Origin: Aeromicrobium tamlense
Lineage (GTDB): Bacteria; Actinomycetota; Actinomycetes; Propionibacteriales; Nocardioidaceae
Direction of reading: 5' to 3'
DNA length: 64,000 nucleotides
NCBI RefSeq assembly: GCF_013408555.1
Contig: NZ_JACBZN010000001.1
Location: 1,674,001 to 1,738,000, forward strand
How positions within the stretch are numbered: position 1 is the first letter of the stretch; the number at the start of each line of letters is the position of its first letter. The translations under genes and the position numbers were made by a program. Shown here in pieces: positions 38,090-47,561 of the stretch. The notes beneath the pieces were generated by a model, which saw only the letters and a program-made list of their open reading frames with translations, did no database searches and was not told the origin of the DNA.

Positions 38090-38580
38090 CCACCTCTTTC
38101 GACGACCTGCTGGAAGCGAACCGGCGCTACGCCCAGGACCACGAGGGAGGCTTCGACGGCATCGCCCGTGCGGGCGTCCTCATGGTGACCTGCATGGACT
38201 CGCGCATCGATCCCCTCGCCATGATCGGCCTCCAGGAGGGCGACGCGAAGATCCTGCGCAACCCCGGCGGCCGCGTCACCGACCAGGTCCTCGTCGCGAT
38301 CGTGCTGGGCGTGAGCCTGCTGCAGGTCAAGCGCGTCCTGGTCATCGAGCACACCCGCTGCGCCATGGCCTCCTCCACCGAGGAGCAGGTCAAGGAGCGC
38401 GTCGCGGAGTTCACCGGCACCGACGCCTCGTGGATGTCGATCGGTGTCATCGAGGACCAGCAGGCCACGATCCGCGCCGACGTGCACAAGGTCCGCAGCC
38501 ACCCGCTCGTCCCCGACTCCGTCGAGGTCGGCGGCTTCCTCTACGACGTCGACAGCGGCCTGCTGACCCCCGTCGACTGA
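38086..38580 (+). CDS. Beta-carbonic anhydrase
   Basis: A 164-residue beta-class enzyme. Zinc ligands Cys36, His89 and Cys92 and the Asp38-Arg40 dyad are present (CMDSR, EHTRC), and the length equals the mycobacterial 163-residue form Rv1284. It interconverts CO2 and bicarbonate, supplying bicarbonate for carboxylations such as acetyl-CoA carboxylase. The ATG overlaps the MFS stop (ATGA). A TAGTTT -10 just upstream suggests additional independent transcription. Confidence 0.95.
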   Translation: MTTSFDDLLEANRRYAQDHEGGFDGIARAGVLMVTCMDSRIDPLAMIGLQEGDAKILRNPGGRVTDQVLVAIVLGVSLLQVKRVLVIEHTRCAMASSTEEQVKERVAEFTGTDASWMSIGVIEDQQATIRADVHKVRSHPLVPDSVEVGGFLYDVDSGLLTPVD

Positions 38581-38590
38581 CTCATGCCTG

Positions 38591-38675
38591 AGCGGTGAGC
38601 CGTCAACCGCTCCCGCGAAGGTCGCGGTGGCCCACCAACCGCATCGCGACCCATTACGGTTGGCAGCTCACCGCT
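38591..38675. repeat. Long imperfect inverted repeat with nested hairpins
   Basis: The 19-nt arms 38591-38609 and 38657-38675 are complementary except for two positions. Between them lie a CCGCGA/TCGCGG hairpin (38613-38627) and two further copies of CAACCGC/GGTTGG-like pieces. The element fills the gap between the carbonic anhydrase and the unrecognised gene and could be a composite terminator or a structured RNA. Confidence 0.7.
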
Positions 38676-38701
38676 CCAGACGCGCGTTGCACCCTCGGCG
38701 C

Positions 38702-39157
38702 TTAGCGGCGGTAGGCCGAGTAGGCGACCCGGCGCCCGCGGCGGAGCCATCCCGGGTCCGGGAGCCACCCCCGACCTGTGTCGTAGCCAGTCTCGCTGAC
38801 GAACTCGCCGCTCAGCAGCGTGACGTCGGCGCGAGAGCGGCCCGGCCCGAAGGTCTCCACGACGTGTCCCGCGACGACGGCACGCGCCAGCTCCCAGATG
38901 AACTCGACGTCCTCCACCGCAGCGCCGAGCTCCCACCGTCCGCCGTGGCGGCCGGCCTGCACCTGCAGCGCTTCGACGGCATCGGAGTCAGACCAGAACT
39001 CGATCCAGTGGAAGCCGAGAGCGCCCGGAGCGATCGGTGCCACATCGACGAACCGCATGCCCGGCGCCTCGCTGGTCGTGACAGTGGCAAGACCGGCACA
39101 GGACCGCATCACGTCCTCTCGCAGCATCGTCAGCCGAAGCTGGACCTCGTCGTCCAT
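38702..39157 (-). CDS. Unrecognised 151-residue protein
   Basis: A soluble protein without membrane segment or signal peptide. It opens MDDEVQLRLTMLREDVMRSCAGL and continues with aromatic-rich strands (GALGFHWIEFWSDSDAVEALQVQAG, VEDVEFIWELARAVVAG, WLPDPGWLRRGRRVAYSAYRR). I do not recognise the family. The ATG stands 11 nt after the parE stop on the same strand, so it could be read from parE mRNA. Third codon positions are less GC-rich than in neighbouring genes, and it lies beside the inverted repeat at 38591-38675, both possible signs of acquisition. The frame is open without interruption, so I regard it as real but of unknown role. Confidence 0.6.
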   Translation of the reverse strand: MDDEVQLRLTMLREDVMRSCAGLATVTTSEAPGMRFVDVAPIAPGALGFHWIEFWSDSDAVEALQVQAGRHGGRWELGAAVEDVEFIWELARAVVAGHVVETFGPGRSRADVTLLSGEFVSETGYDTGRGWLPDPGWLRRGRRVAYSAYRR

Positions 39158-39168
39158 CCCGAGTCGGG

Positions 39169-41259
39169 TCAGGCGTCGATGAGCTCGGAGTCGATCTCGT
39201 AGGCGCCCTGGATGATGAACTCCTTGCGCGGCGGGACCTCGTTGCCCATGAGCAGCTCGAAGACGTCGGCGGCGGCCTCGGCGTCGTCCACGGTGAGGCG
39301 GCGCAGGGTGCGGTGGCGCGGGTCCATCGTGGTCTCGGCCAGCTGGTCGGCGTCCATCTCGCCCAGGCCCTTGTAGCGCTGAGGCGCGTCCTTCCAGCGG
39401 ATGTTGCGCTTCTTCAGCTCGGCCAGCTTCCGCTGCAGCTCGGGATCGGAGTACGTGTAGATGTACTTGTCCTGCCCCTTCTTGGGCGAGACGAGCTCGA
39501 TCCGGTGCAACGGCGGGACGGCGGTGTAGACGCGGCCGGCCTCCACCATCGGGCGCATGTAGCGGAAGAACAGCGTCGCCAGCAGGCAGCGGATGTGGGC
39601 GCCGTCGGAGTCGGCGTCAGCCATGAAGATGATCCGGCCGTACCGCGCCGCGTCGAGGTCGAACGTGCGGCCCGAGCCGGCGCCCACCACCTGGATGATC
39701 GACGAGCACTCGGCGTTCTTCAGCATGTCGCCGATGCTGGCCTTCTGGACGTTGAGGATCTTGCCGCGGATCGGCAGCAGCGCCTGGAACTCGGCGTCGC
39801 GCGCCGACTTCGCGGTGCCGAGGGCCGAGTCGCCCTCCACGATGAACAGCTCGGAGCGTTCGACGTCGTTGCTGCGGCAGTCGGCGAGCTTCGCCGGCAG
39901 GGCGCTCGACTCGAGCGCGTTCTTGCGGCGCTGGGTGTCGCGGTGCTGACGCGCCGCCAGGCGCGTGCGCGACGCGCCGACGACCTTCTCCATCACCTGG
40001 CGCGCCTTGGCCTTCTGCGCGGTCTTGGTGGAGGTCAGGAACGCCTTGAGCTCGCGCGCCACGATCTTGTTGACGATGCGGGTGACCGGCGGCGTGCCGA
40101 GCACCTCCTTCGTCTGGCCCTCGAACTGCGGCTCGGCGAGGTTCACGGTGACGACGGCGGTGAGCCCCTCGAGCACGTCGTCCTTGATGACGTCGGGGTC
40201 GCCGTTCTTGAGCATGCGGGAGCTCCGCAGGACCTCGTTGAACGTCTTGGTGACGCCGCGCTCGAAGCCCGACACGTGGGTGCCGCCCTTGGGCGTGGCG
40301 ATGATGTTGACGAACGACTTCACGACGGTGTCGTAGTCGGTGCCCCACCGCAGCGCGATGTCGACGCCGAGCGTGCGCTCGACGTCCTGGGGCGTCATGT
40401 GGCCCTTCTCGTCGAGCACGGGCACGGTCTCGACGAAGGTGTCCTCGCCCTGGATGCGCAGCACCTCCGAGACGGGCCCGTCGGGCGCCAGGAAGTCGCA
40501 GAACTCCGAGATGCCGCCCTCGTGGAAGAAGTCCTCCTCGCGCGGCTCGTCGGCGCGCTCGTCGCGGATGCGGATGCGCAGGCCGGGCACGAGGAAGGAG
40601 GTCTGGCGGGCGCGGGCGACGAGGTCCTCGTAGGAGAACTTGGCGCCCTTGATGAAGATCTGCGGGTCGGCCCAGTAGCGGACGCGCGTGCCCGTGCGCG
40701 CCCTCGCGACCTTGCCGATCTTGCGCAGCGTGTTGTCGGGGGTGAAGTCCGCGTCGGCGCCGTCGCCGGCGAACACGCCGGGCACGCCACGGCGGAAGGA
40801 CATGGCCCACGTGGCGCCGCCCTTGTCGACCTCGACGTCGAGGCGCGCCGAGAGCGCGTTCACGACGGAGGCGCCGACGCCGTGCAGACCGCCGGTGGCG
40901 TTGTACGAGCCGCCGCCGAACTTTCCGCCCGCGTGCAGCTTCGTGTAGACGACCTCGACGCCGGTGAGGCCCGTCTTCGGCTCGATGTCGACCGGCACGC
41001 CGCGTCCGTCGTCGCGGACCTCCACCGAGCCGTCGCCGTGGAGCAGGACGTCGATGTGCGCGCCGTGACCGGTCAGCGCCTCGTCGACGGAGTTGTCGAT
41101 GATCTCCCACAGGCAGTGCATGAGGCCGCGCGTGTCCGTCGAGCCGATGTACATGCCGGGTCGCTTGCGTACCGCTTCGAGCCCCTCGAGGACGAGCAGA
41201 TTGCGTGCGTCGTACGTGGAAATGTCCGGTTCCTCCTCATCGATTCCCCCGGCTCTCAC
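39169..41259 (-). CDS. parE: DNA topoisomerase IV subunit B
   Basis: A 696-residue type IIB-fold ATPase subunit: ARNLLVLEGLEAVRKRPGMYIGSTDTRGLMHCLWEIIDNSVDEAL (ATP site with catalytic Glu and Asn), VRDDGRGVPVD, GGLHGVGASVVNALS, then TOPRIM with FIVEGDSALG, DADSDGAH, and the C-terminal PQRYKGLGEMDADQLAETTMDP. It pairs with ParC. The start is uncertain: GTG 41259 overlaps a TACCGT -10-like hexamer, whereas an in-frame ATT at 41221-41223 has GAGGAGG at ideal distance; ATG 41240 is out of frame. The divergent small protein and sigA nearby repeat the Streptomyces arrangement. Confidence 0.92.
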   Translation of the reverse strand: MRAGGIDEEEPDISTYDARNLLVLEGLEAVRKRPGMYIGSTDTRGLMHCLWEIIDNSVDEALTGHGAHIDVLLHGDGSVEVRDDGRGVPVDIEPKTGLTGVEVVYTKLHAGGKFGGGSYNATGGLHGVGASVVNALSARLDVEVDKGGATWAMSFRRGVPGVFAGDGADADFTPDNTLRKIGKVARARTGTRVRYWADPQIFIKGAKFSYEDLVARARQTSFLVPGLRIRIRDERADEPREEDFFHEGGISEFCDFLAPDGPVSEVLRIQGEDTFVETVPVLDEKGHMTPQDVERTLGVDIALRWGTDYDTVVKSFVNIIATPKGGTHVSGFERGVTKTFNEVLRSSRMLKNGDPDVIKDDVLEGLTAVVTVNLAEPQFEGQTKEVLGTPPVTRIVNKIVARELKAFLTSTKTAQKAKARQVMEKVVGASRTRLAARQHRDTQRRKNALESSALPAKLADCRSNDVERSELFIVEGDSALGTAKSARDAEFQALLPIRGKILNVQKASIGDMLKNAECSSIIQVVGAGSGRTFDLDAARYGRIIFMADADSDGAHIRCLLATLFFRYMRPMVEAGRVYTAVPPLHRIELVSPKKGQDKYIYTYSDPELQRKLAELKKRNIRWKDAPQRYKGLGEMDADQLAETTMDPRHRTLRRLTVDDAEAAADVFELLMGNEVPPRKEFIIQGAYEIDSELIDA

Positions 41260-41382
41260 GGTATCGAGCCGGCCCCACCGGATCGCACGTGACACGCCCC
41301 CTCGGCGCGTCCGACGCGCGTTTGGCCGGATGAGGGAGTATTCATGGTGATGTTCGACGACACCCGACGAAATGAGGACACC

Positions 41383-41580
41383 GTGACGGCCACTGCCGAG
41401 TTCCCCGCCCTCACCGCCTCCGACCGCTGCGACCGCTGCGGTGCGCAGGCGCTGGTTCGCGTCGAACTGCCCTCGGGCGCCGACCTGGTCTTCTGCGGCC
41501 ACCACGCCCGACTGCACGAGACGCGACTGCGCGAGATCGCCGTCGACTACCACGACGAGAGCGACCGACTCACGGTCTGA
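41383..41580 (+). CDS. DUF7455-type small zinc-ribbon-like protein
   Basis: A 65-residue protein with CDRCGAQALVRVELPSGADLVFCGHHARLHETRLREIAV: a CxxC and a CxHH arranged as a compact zinc knuckle. Such proteins are conserved between parE and the principal sigma factor in actinobacteria; their role is unknown. GTG 41383 is chosen because GAGGA lies 5 nt upstream; ATG 41344 in the same frame would add 13 residues not typical of the family. Confidence 0.8.
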   Translation: MTATAEFPALTASDRCDRCGAQALVRVELPSGADLVFCGHHARLHETRLREIAVDYHDESDRLTV

Positions 41581-41608
41581 GGCGCACCCGCCCCAGCCGA
41601 GAACGACG

Positions 41609-41640
41609 ACGGCGCCGAACCCCGAGGGGTCCGGCGCCGT
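41609..41640. terminator. Bidirectional terminator between DUF7455 and phospholipase-D genes
   Basis: A 9-bp ACGGCGCCG/CGGCGCCGT stem, with an inner CCCC/GGGG pairing in the loop, is followed by TTCTCG. Confidence 0.75.
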
Positions 41641-41663
41641 TCTCGTCGCTCAGTACCTGAGGC

Positions 41664-43205
41664 TCAGTACTTGAAGACGCCGTACGACTTCGTCTGGGTG
41701 ACCGAGCGCCAGTGCTCGACGTAGGCGTCGTACACGTCGGGGTCGGTCGTGATGGTCGTGATCTCGTCACTGGCCACCAGGTTCGAGCCCGTCAGGTTGG
41801 CCGAGCCGGCCAGCACGAGCTTGACGCGCGCACCGGACTTGGGCCAGACGCCGCCACCGGGCAGGCGCTCCTCGGGGTTCATCTTGTTCCGCTTGAGCTT
41901 CGCGTCGACCAGGATCGCCTTGTCGTGGATCTGCGCGTAGGCCGCGTCGACCTCGGTGCGCGAGGTCTTGAGCACGTCGAGGATCGGCTTGCACACGCGC
42001 AGCAGCTGGCGGCAGTGCTCGAGATAGTTCTTCTTCAGGTCGTCCTTGAAGGCCACGACCGACACACGGCAGCCACCGTTGTTGAGCGCCGCCAGCTTGT
42101 ACGCCAGCGCGATTCGGCGGTACTTGAAGCGGTTCTCCATGACGCGGATGCGGCACTGCTCGTCGGGGACGATGCGGTTCAGCATGTTGAGGATCGGGTC
42201 GCGGCCGTTGGTGGGCGTCGCGCGCAGCGGCGTGACGTGGACCGTGTAGTTCGAGAGGTTCGAGTACAGCAGGCCGCGCTTGGCGTAGGCGCTGGAGTAG
42301 CCGTCGCGGGTGGCGGTGCGGTAGCCGTAGCGCGTGCTGCGCTTGGCGATGTAGCGACCGTAGTCCGAGCCGATGCGGCGCTCGGCCCACATGTCCTTCC
42401 AGACGCCGCGCATCTGGTACCAGAGCTTCTTGTCGTTGTAGACCGTGCTGCCGTTGTTGTACGTGCGCTCGGCGCTGCGGCCGCCGAAGTTCGTCGAGCC
42501 CGTCCACACGACGCCCTTGGCGCGCTTGTTGCTGCGCGTGTAGGTGTCGCTGACCATGACGATCTTGGAGTGCATGATCGCGCCGTTGACACGCGAGAGG
42601 CAGGCCATCGACTTGCCGTTGGAGCAGATGCGGAACTTGCCGTACTTCGTGGCGTTCAGCTGCTTGCGCAGCTTCTTCGAGGCGCCCGACAGGTGCGCGT
42701 TCGGGTGGATGAACTGCACGTTGACGCCGGCCTTCGCGGCGCGGACGAGCTCGCGGCCGATGCGGACCGAGTCCTCCATGCGCGAGTTGGCGGCGTAGAC
42801 CGAGGTGGCGCGGCGCTGCTTCTTGCTCTTGTACTTGCCCTGCGGGGTCTTGTACGAGCCGCGGATGAGGCGCTCGAGGTCGTTCAGCAGGGAGTAGTCG
42901 CGGTTCGAGGCGCCGCGGTCGAAGTACGGACGCGAGAAGTTGGCCTCGACCTCGACCGGGTAGGCCGCGCCGTAGGGGCGACCGCGGACCGTGGTGGCGG
43001 CCGGCGCGACGGCCTGCGGGGTCACCGCCTGGGTCTCGACCCGGGGCGCCTCCTCCGTCGGCGCCGCCTGCGGCTCGACGGCCGCGGCGGGGTCGGCGAC
43101 CTCGGTCTCGTCCGCTCCGAACGTGGTGGAAGCGGCGACGAGCGGCAGCACGAGCGCACCGAGGGCGGCGACACTCGCGAGTCGAAGTCGATGACTGACG
43201 GACAC
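41664..43205 (-). CDS. Secreted phospholipase D-like protein
   Basis: A 513-residue exported protein with a Sec signal peptide (LRLASVAALGALVLPLVAASTTFGA) and a 50-residue Ala/Pro/Glu linker. Two HKD-like active sites are present: MHSKIVMVSD followed by GSTNFGGRS, and IHDKAILVD followed by GSANLTGSN, so both halves of a PLD active site are intact. The mature domain is rich in Lys, Asn and Tyr, unlike cytosolic neighbours, which fits an extracellular protein. It may cleave phosphodiester bonds of lipids, nucleic acids or wall polymers; the substrate is not visible. GTG 43205 follows GGGGGAG. The convergent and divergent neighbours do not form an operon with it. Confidence 0.87.
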   Translation of the reverse strand: MSVSHRLRLASVAALGALVLPLVAASTTFGADETEVADPAAAVEPQAAPTEEAPRVETQAVTPQAVAPAATTVRGRPYGAAYPVEVEANFSRPYFDRGASNRDYSLLNDLERLIRGSYKTPQGKYKSKKQRRATSVYAANSRMEDSVRIGRELVRAAKAGVNVQFIHPNAHLSGASKKLRKQLNATKYGKFRICSNGKSMACLSRVNGAIMHSKIVMVSDTYTRSNKRAKGVVWTGSTNFGGRSAERTYNNGSTVYNDKKLWYQMRGVWKDMWAERRIGSDYGRYIAKRSTRYGYRTATRDGYSSAYAKRGLLYSNLSNYTVHVTPLRATPTNGRDPILNMLNRIVPDEQCRIRVMENRFKYRRIALAYKLAALNNGGCRVSVVAFKDDLKKNYLEHCRQLLRVCKPILDVLKTSRTEVDAAYAQIHDKAILVDAKLKRNKMNPEERLPGGGVWPKSGARVKLVLAGSANLTGSNLVASDEITTITTDPDVYDAYVEHWRSVTQTKSYGVFKY

Positions 43206-43300
43206 GGTGGAACTCCCCCGAGACGACAACAAGCGGTCGCGACAGCCTAACCCATGGCCGCGTGGGGTCACGGGACCGCGGCGGCCGGGCGCCGCGTCGG

Positions 43301-43306
43301 TATAGT
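43301..43306 (+). promoter_or_regulatory. -10 hexamer of pyruvyl transferase-like gene, leaderless
   Basis: TATAGT, 7 nt before GTG 43314; decides this start. Confidence 0.65.
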
Positions 43307-43313
43307 CCAGCGG

Positions 43314-44555
43314 GTGGCGCGCATTCTCCTGAAGGTCCACCACCCCACGCTGGAACCGGCCGACGCCGCCACCGTCCTCGAGCGCAACCTCATCGGCAAC
43401 AACGTCGGGAACCTGGCCTTCAGCCACGCCTCCGAGCGGCTCCTGACGCACCCCGGCGACGACGTCACCGCAGCGCCCACGGGCCCGTGGTTCGCCGACC
43501 CCGCTCGGGTGAACCGCGAGTTCGACCACGTGGTCTTCCCGCTCGCCAACCACTTCCGCGCCTCCAACCTCAAGGCCCTCGACCGCCAGTCGACCGCGAT
43601 CGAGCAGCTCACCACCGGCTTCACCGTGCTGGGGGTCGGGGCGCAGGCCGACCTCGACGGCAACGCGCCCCGCGCGGAGCGCGAGGCCGTCGAGAAGGCC
43701 ACCCGGCGCTTCGTCCGTGCGGTCCTGGAGCGCGGCCCGTCGATCGGCGTCCGCGGCGACTTCACCAAGGAGTACCTCGTCGGCCTGGGCTTCGACGACT
43801 CCGAGGTCGACGTCATCGGCTGTCCCTCGATGTTCCTCCACGGCCCCGAGCTGCCGCTGCGGCTCCCCGACGCGGTCGCGGCCGACGACCCGATCGCGAT
43901 CACCATCTCTCCCTACGTGACCGAGATGGGGCCGATCCTCGAGCAGAGCCTGCGGCGGCACCGGCACCTGACCTACATCGGCCAGGACGTCCACACGCTG
44001 CGGCTGCTGCTGCGCGGGACGTCGCTGTCCGGCGACGACCCCCGACTGCCGCTCTCCCCCGAGCACCCGGTCTTCGCTCCCGGTCGCACGGTGTTCCCGC
44101 TCAACATCCCCGCGTGGCAGGAGTTCCTGCGCAGCCAGCGGTTCGCGTTCGGCACGCGGATCCACGGCACGATCGTGTCGTTGATCTCCGGCACGCCCGC
44201 GGTCCTGCTCGCGCACGACTCGCGCACCCTCGAGCTGGCGCGGTACCACCGCATCCCGTTCGTGCGGCTCGACGAGCGCGACCCGTCCGAGGTCTCGGTG
44301 CCGGACCTGTTCGCGCAGGCCGACTGGTCCGCGCTCGTCGACGGTCACCGCGAGCGATGGGACACCTACGCGGCATTCCTCGAGCGTCACGGGCTCCGGC
44401 ACGGGTTCGGTCCCGCAGGCGGGGTCGAGCGCTTCGACGCCGCCGCCGCGGCCGTGGCCGCCGACCCGGGCTTCCCGCCCGTGGTCCGGTCGAACGCCGG
44501 CCCGGTCTCCCCCGCCCGTCGCCTCGCCCGCGCGGTGCGCCGCCGCCTCCGCTGA
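43314..44555 (+). CDS. Polysaccharide pyruvyl transferase family protein
   Basis: A 413-residue protein with the GT-B-like pyruvyl transferase core: LIGNNVGNLAFSHASERLL, GVGAQADLDG, GVRGDFTKEYLVGLGFDDSEVDVIGCPSMF, and FGTRIHGTIVSLISGTPAVLLAHDSRTLELARYHRIPFV, whose R-x-H-G motif is the family signature. The family transfers pyruvyl groups from PEP to sugars of surface polymers. It lies alone, convergent with sigA. The basic C-terminal tail (RRLARAVRRRLR) could bind the membrane surface. It is a single gene without glycan genes nearby, so the target polymer is unknown. Confidence 0.85.
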   Translation: MARILLKVHHPTLEPADAATVLERNLIGNNVGNLAFSHASERLLTHPGDDVTAAPTGPWFADPARVNREFDHVVFPLANHFRASNLKALDRQSTAIEQLTTGFTVLGVGAQADLDGNAPRAEREAVEKATRRFVRAVLERGPSIGVRGDFTKEYLVGLGFDDSEVDVIGCPSMFLHGPELPLRLPDAVAADDPIAITISPYVTEMGPILEQSLRRHRHLTYIGQDVHTLRLLLRGTSLSGDDPRLPLSPEHPVFAPGRTVFPLNIPAWQEFLRSQRFAFGTRIHGTIVSLISGTPAVLLAHDSRTLELARYHRIPFVRLDERDPSEVSVPDLFAQADWSALVDGHRERWDTYAAFLERHGLRHGFGPAGGVERFDAAAAAVAADPGFPPVVRSNAGPVSPARRLARAVRRRLR

Positions 44556-44585
44556 CCGACGTTCCGCACGCGACTCTCACACGCA

Positions 44586-44619
44586 GAACGGCCCGCGACC
44601 GTGAGGTCGCGGGCCGTTC
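44586..44619. terminator. Bidirectional terminator between pyruvyl transferase-like gene and sigA
   Basis: A perfect 15-bp stem with a GTGA loop lies between convergent genes. Confidence 0.88.
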
Positions 44620-44634
44620 GCCGTGGGGTGAGGC

Positions 44635-45963
<1,329 letters not shown>

Positions 45964-46023
45964 CGGATCATCAACCTCACAACGTCGTTCGGGGCATGAC
46001 AATGAGGCCTGCGGTCAACCTCT

Positions 46024-46045
46024 GGCACCAGTGTGCCACGGTGCC
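46024..46045. other. Small inverted repeat between GCS2-family gene and sigA
   Basis: GGCACC and GGTGCC arms with a 10-nt loop, 20 nt beyond the stop of the ligase gene. It may be a weak terminator or an operator of sigA; the stem is too short to decide. Confidence 0.35.
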
Positions 46046-46065
46046 CAAGACGGACGGGTACCGGT

Positions 46066-47541
46066 TCAGTCGACGGGCCAGGAGTGCACCGGTTCGTTGC
46101 TGTGCATGTGCTCGGCGTAGCGGCGCGTGAGGGCTCGCATCGAGTCGAAGACGTCGCTGCCGCGCTCGTGGATCCGGTCGAACTGCTCGGTCATCCAGGT
46201 GGAGCCGTTCCGCCCGGTCACGCAGCGTCGCTCGATGATCGTGAGGAACTCGTCGATGACCGCGCCGTCCACGCCGCGACGCTCCAGGCCCACGTGCGCC
46301 AGGGGCAGCAGGTGGCGCAGGACCAGCTCGCGCACGGGAACGGTGCCGATGCCCGGCCAGTAGGCCTGCGCCTCGATCCCGGCGGCGGCGGCCTCGTGGA
46401 AGCCCTCCTCGGCCGCCTTGAACGACAGCTGGCTCCAGACGGGACGCTCCTGCTCGGTCAGCGCGGTCACGAGCCCGTAGAACAGCGCGGCGTTCGCCAC
46501 GGTGTCCTTGACCGTGGGACCCGCGGGCAGCAGCCGGTTCTCGACGCGCAGGTGCGGCTTGCCGTCGACGACGTCGTAGATCGGCCGGTTCCAGCGCCAG
46601 ATCGTGCCGTTGTGGAGGCGGAGCTCGGGCAGGACCGGGATCCGGCCGGCCTCGATCTCGGCCACCGGGTCCTCGTCCTCGACGATCGGCAGCAGCGCCG
46701 GGAAGTAGCGCGAGTTCTCCTCGAAGAGGTCGAAGACCGAGGTGATCCAGCGCTCGCCGAACCACACGCGCGGGCGGACGCCCTGCGCCTTGAGCTCGTC
46801 GGTGCGCGTGTCGGTGGCCTGCTCGAACAGGGCGATGCGGGTCTCGTGCCACAGCCGCTTGCCCAGGAAGAAGGGCGAGTTCGCGCCGACGGCGATCTGG
46901 ACGCCCGCGATCGCCTGCGCAGCGTTCCACGTGGGCGCGAAGTCCTCGGGCTCGACCTGCAGGTGCAGCTGGGTGCTCGTGCAGGCGGCCTCGGCGATGA
47001 TCGTGTCGATCGTCGTGCGCAGCCGCTCGACGCCGTTGATGACCAGGTGGATGTCCTCGCCGCGCGCGGTGAGGATCTGGTCGGAGAGCAGGTGGTACCG
47101 CGGGTTCGCCGAGATCGACTCACGCGTCAGGTGCGGCGCGTCCAGCGTGGGCAGGATGCCGATCATCATGAGGCCGGTGCCGACGCTCTGCGCCTTCCCC
47201 TGCGCGACGTTGAGGTCCTCGCGCATGCGCTCGGCCATGTCCGCCAGCCCGCGGCCCGCCACGGGGGCGGGCGGCACGTTGATCTCGACGTTGAACTGGC
47301 CGAGCTCGGTCTGGAAGTCCTCGGTCGCGATCGCGTCGAGCGTCTCGGAGTTCCGCAGCGCCGGGTCGCCCGAGTCGTCGACGAGGTTGAACTCGATCTC
47401 GATGCCGACGTGCGGATCCGGCACCGAGAAGTCCTGCTGCCCCAGCATCGCGGCGAGCACGTCGAGGTTGCGACGCACCTTGGCGCGGTACCGAGCCCGG
47501 TCCTCGCCCGTGAACTCCCGGGCCTCGACGTCCTGTCCCAT
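46066..47541 (-). CDS. Glutamate-cysteine ligase (GCS2) family protein
   Basis: A 491-residue GCS2-fold ATP-dependent ligase: HVGIEIEFNLVDDSGDPALRNSE (glutamate/metal site), FNVEINVPPAPVAGRGL, QLHLQVEPEDFAPTWNAAQAIAGVQIAVGANSPFFLGKRLWHETRI and ENRLLPAGPTVKDTVANAALFYGLV. The family joins glutamate to an amine such as cysteine; actinobacteria make mycothiol instead of glutathione, so the amine acceptor here is uncertain (ergothioneine, polyamine or another glutamylation). A TAGGCT -10 lies 6 nt before the ATG. It stands next to sigA as in related genomes. Confidence 0.82.
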   Translation of the reverse strand: MGQDVEAREFTGEDRARYRAKVRRNLDVLAAMLGQQDFSVPDPHVGIEIEFNLVDDSGDPALRNSETLDAIATEDFQTELGQFNVEINVPPAPVAGRGLADMAERMREDLNVAQGKAQSVGTGLMMIGILPTLDAPHLTRESISANPRYHLLSDQILTARGEDIHLVINGVERLRTTIDTIIAEAACTSTQLHLQVEPEDFAPTWNAAQAIAGVQIAVGANSPFFLGKRLWHETRIALFEQATDTRTDELKAQGVRPRVWFGERWITSVFDLFEENSRYFPALLPIVEDEDPVAEIEAGRIPVLPELRLHNGTIWRWNRPIYDVVDGKPHLRVENRLLPAGPTVKDTVANAALFYGLVTALTEQERPVWSQLSFKAAEEGFHEAAAAGIEAQAYWPGIGTVPVRELVLRHLLPLAHVGLERRGVDGAVIDEFLTIIERRCVTGRNGSTWMTEQFDRIHERGSDVFDSMRALTRRYAEHMHSNEPVHSWPVD

Positions 47542-47547
47542 GTCGCC

Positions 47548-47553
47548 AGCCTA
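47548..47553 (-). promoter_or_regulatory. -10 hexamer of GCS2-family gene, leaderless
   Basis: TAGGCT on the minus strand, 6 nt before ATG 47541. Confidence 0.6.
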
Positions 47554-47561
47554 GGGGCGGA

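Noticed and set aside
38702-39157. Reading the unrecognised 151-residue protein as an immunity or antitoxin protein
   Set aside because: No toxin gene or motif is next to it; the aromatic-rich composition alone does not support the idea.
45964-46002. A TTG start at 46002 for sigA
   Set aside because: The extra residues (with two Cys) do not resemble sigma factor N-termini, and GTG 45963 starts the usual Thr/Ala/Lys-rich tail.
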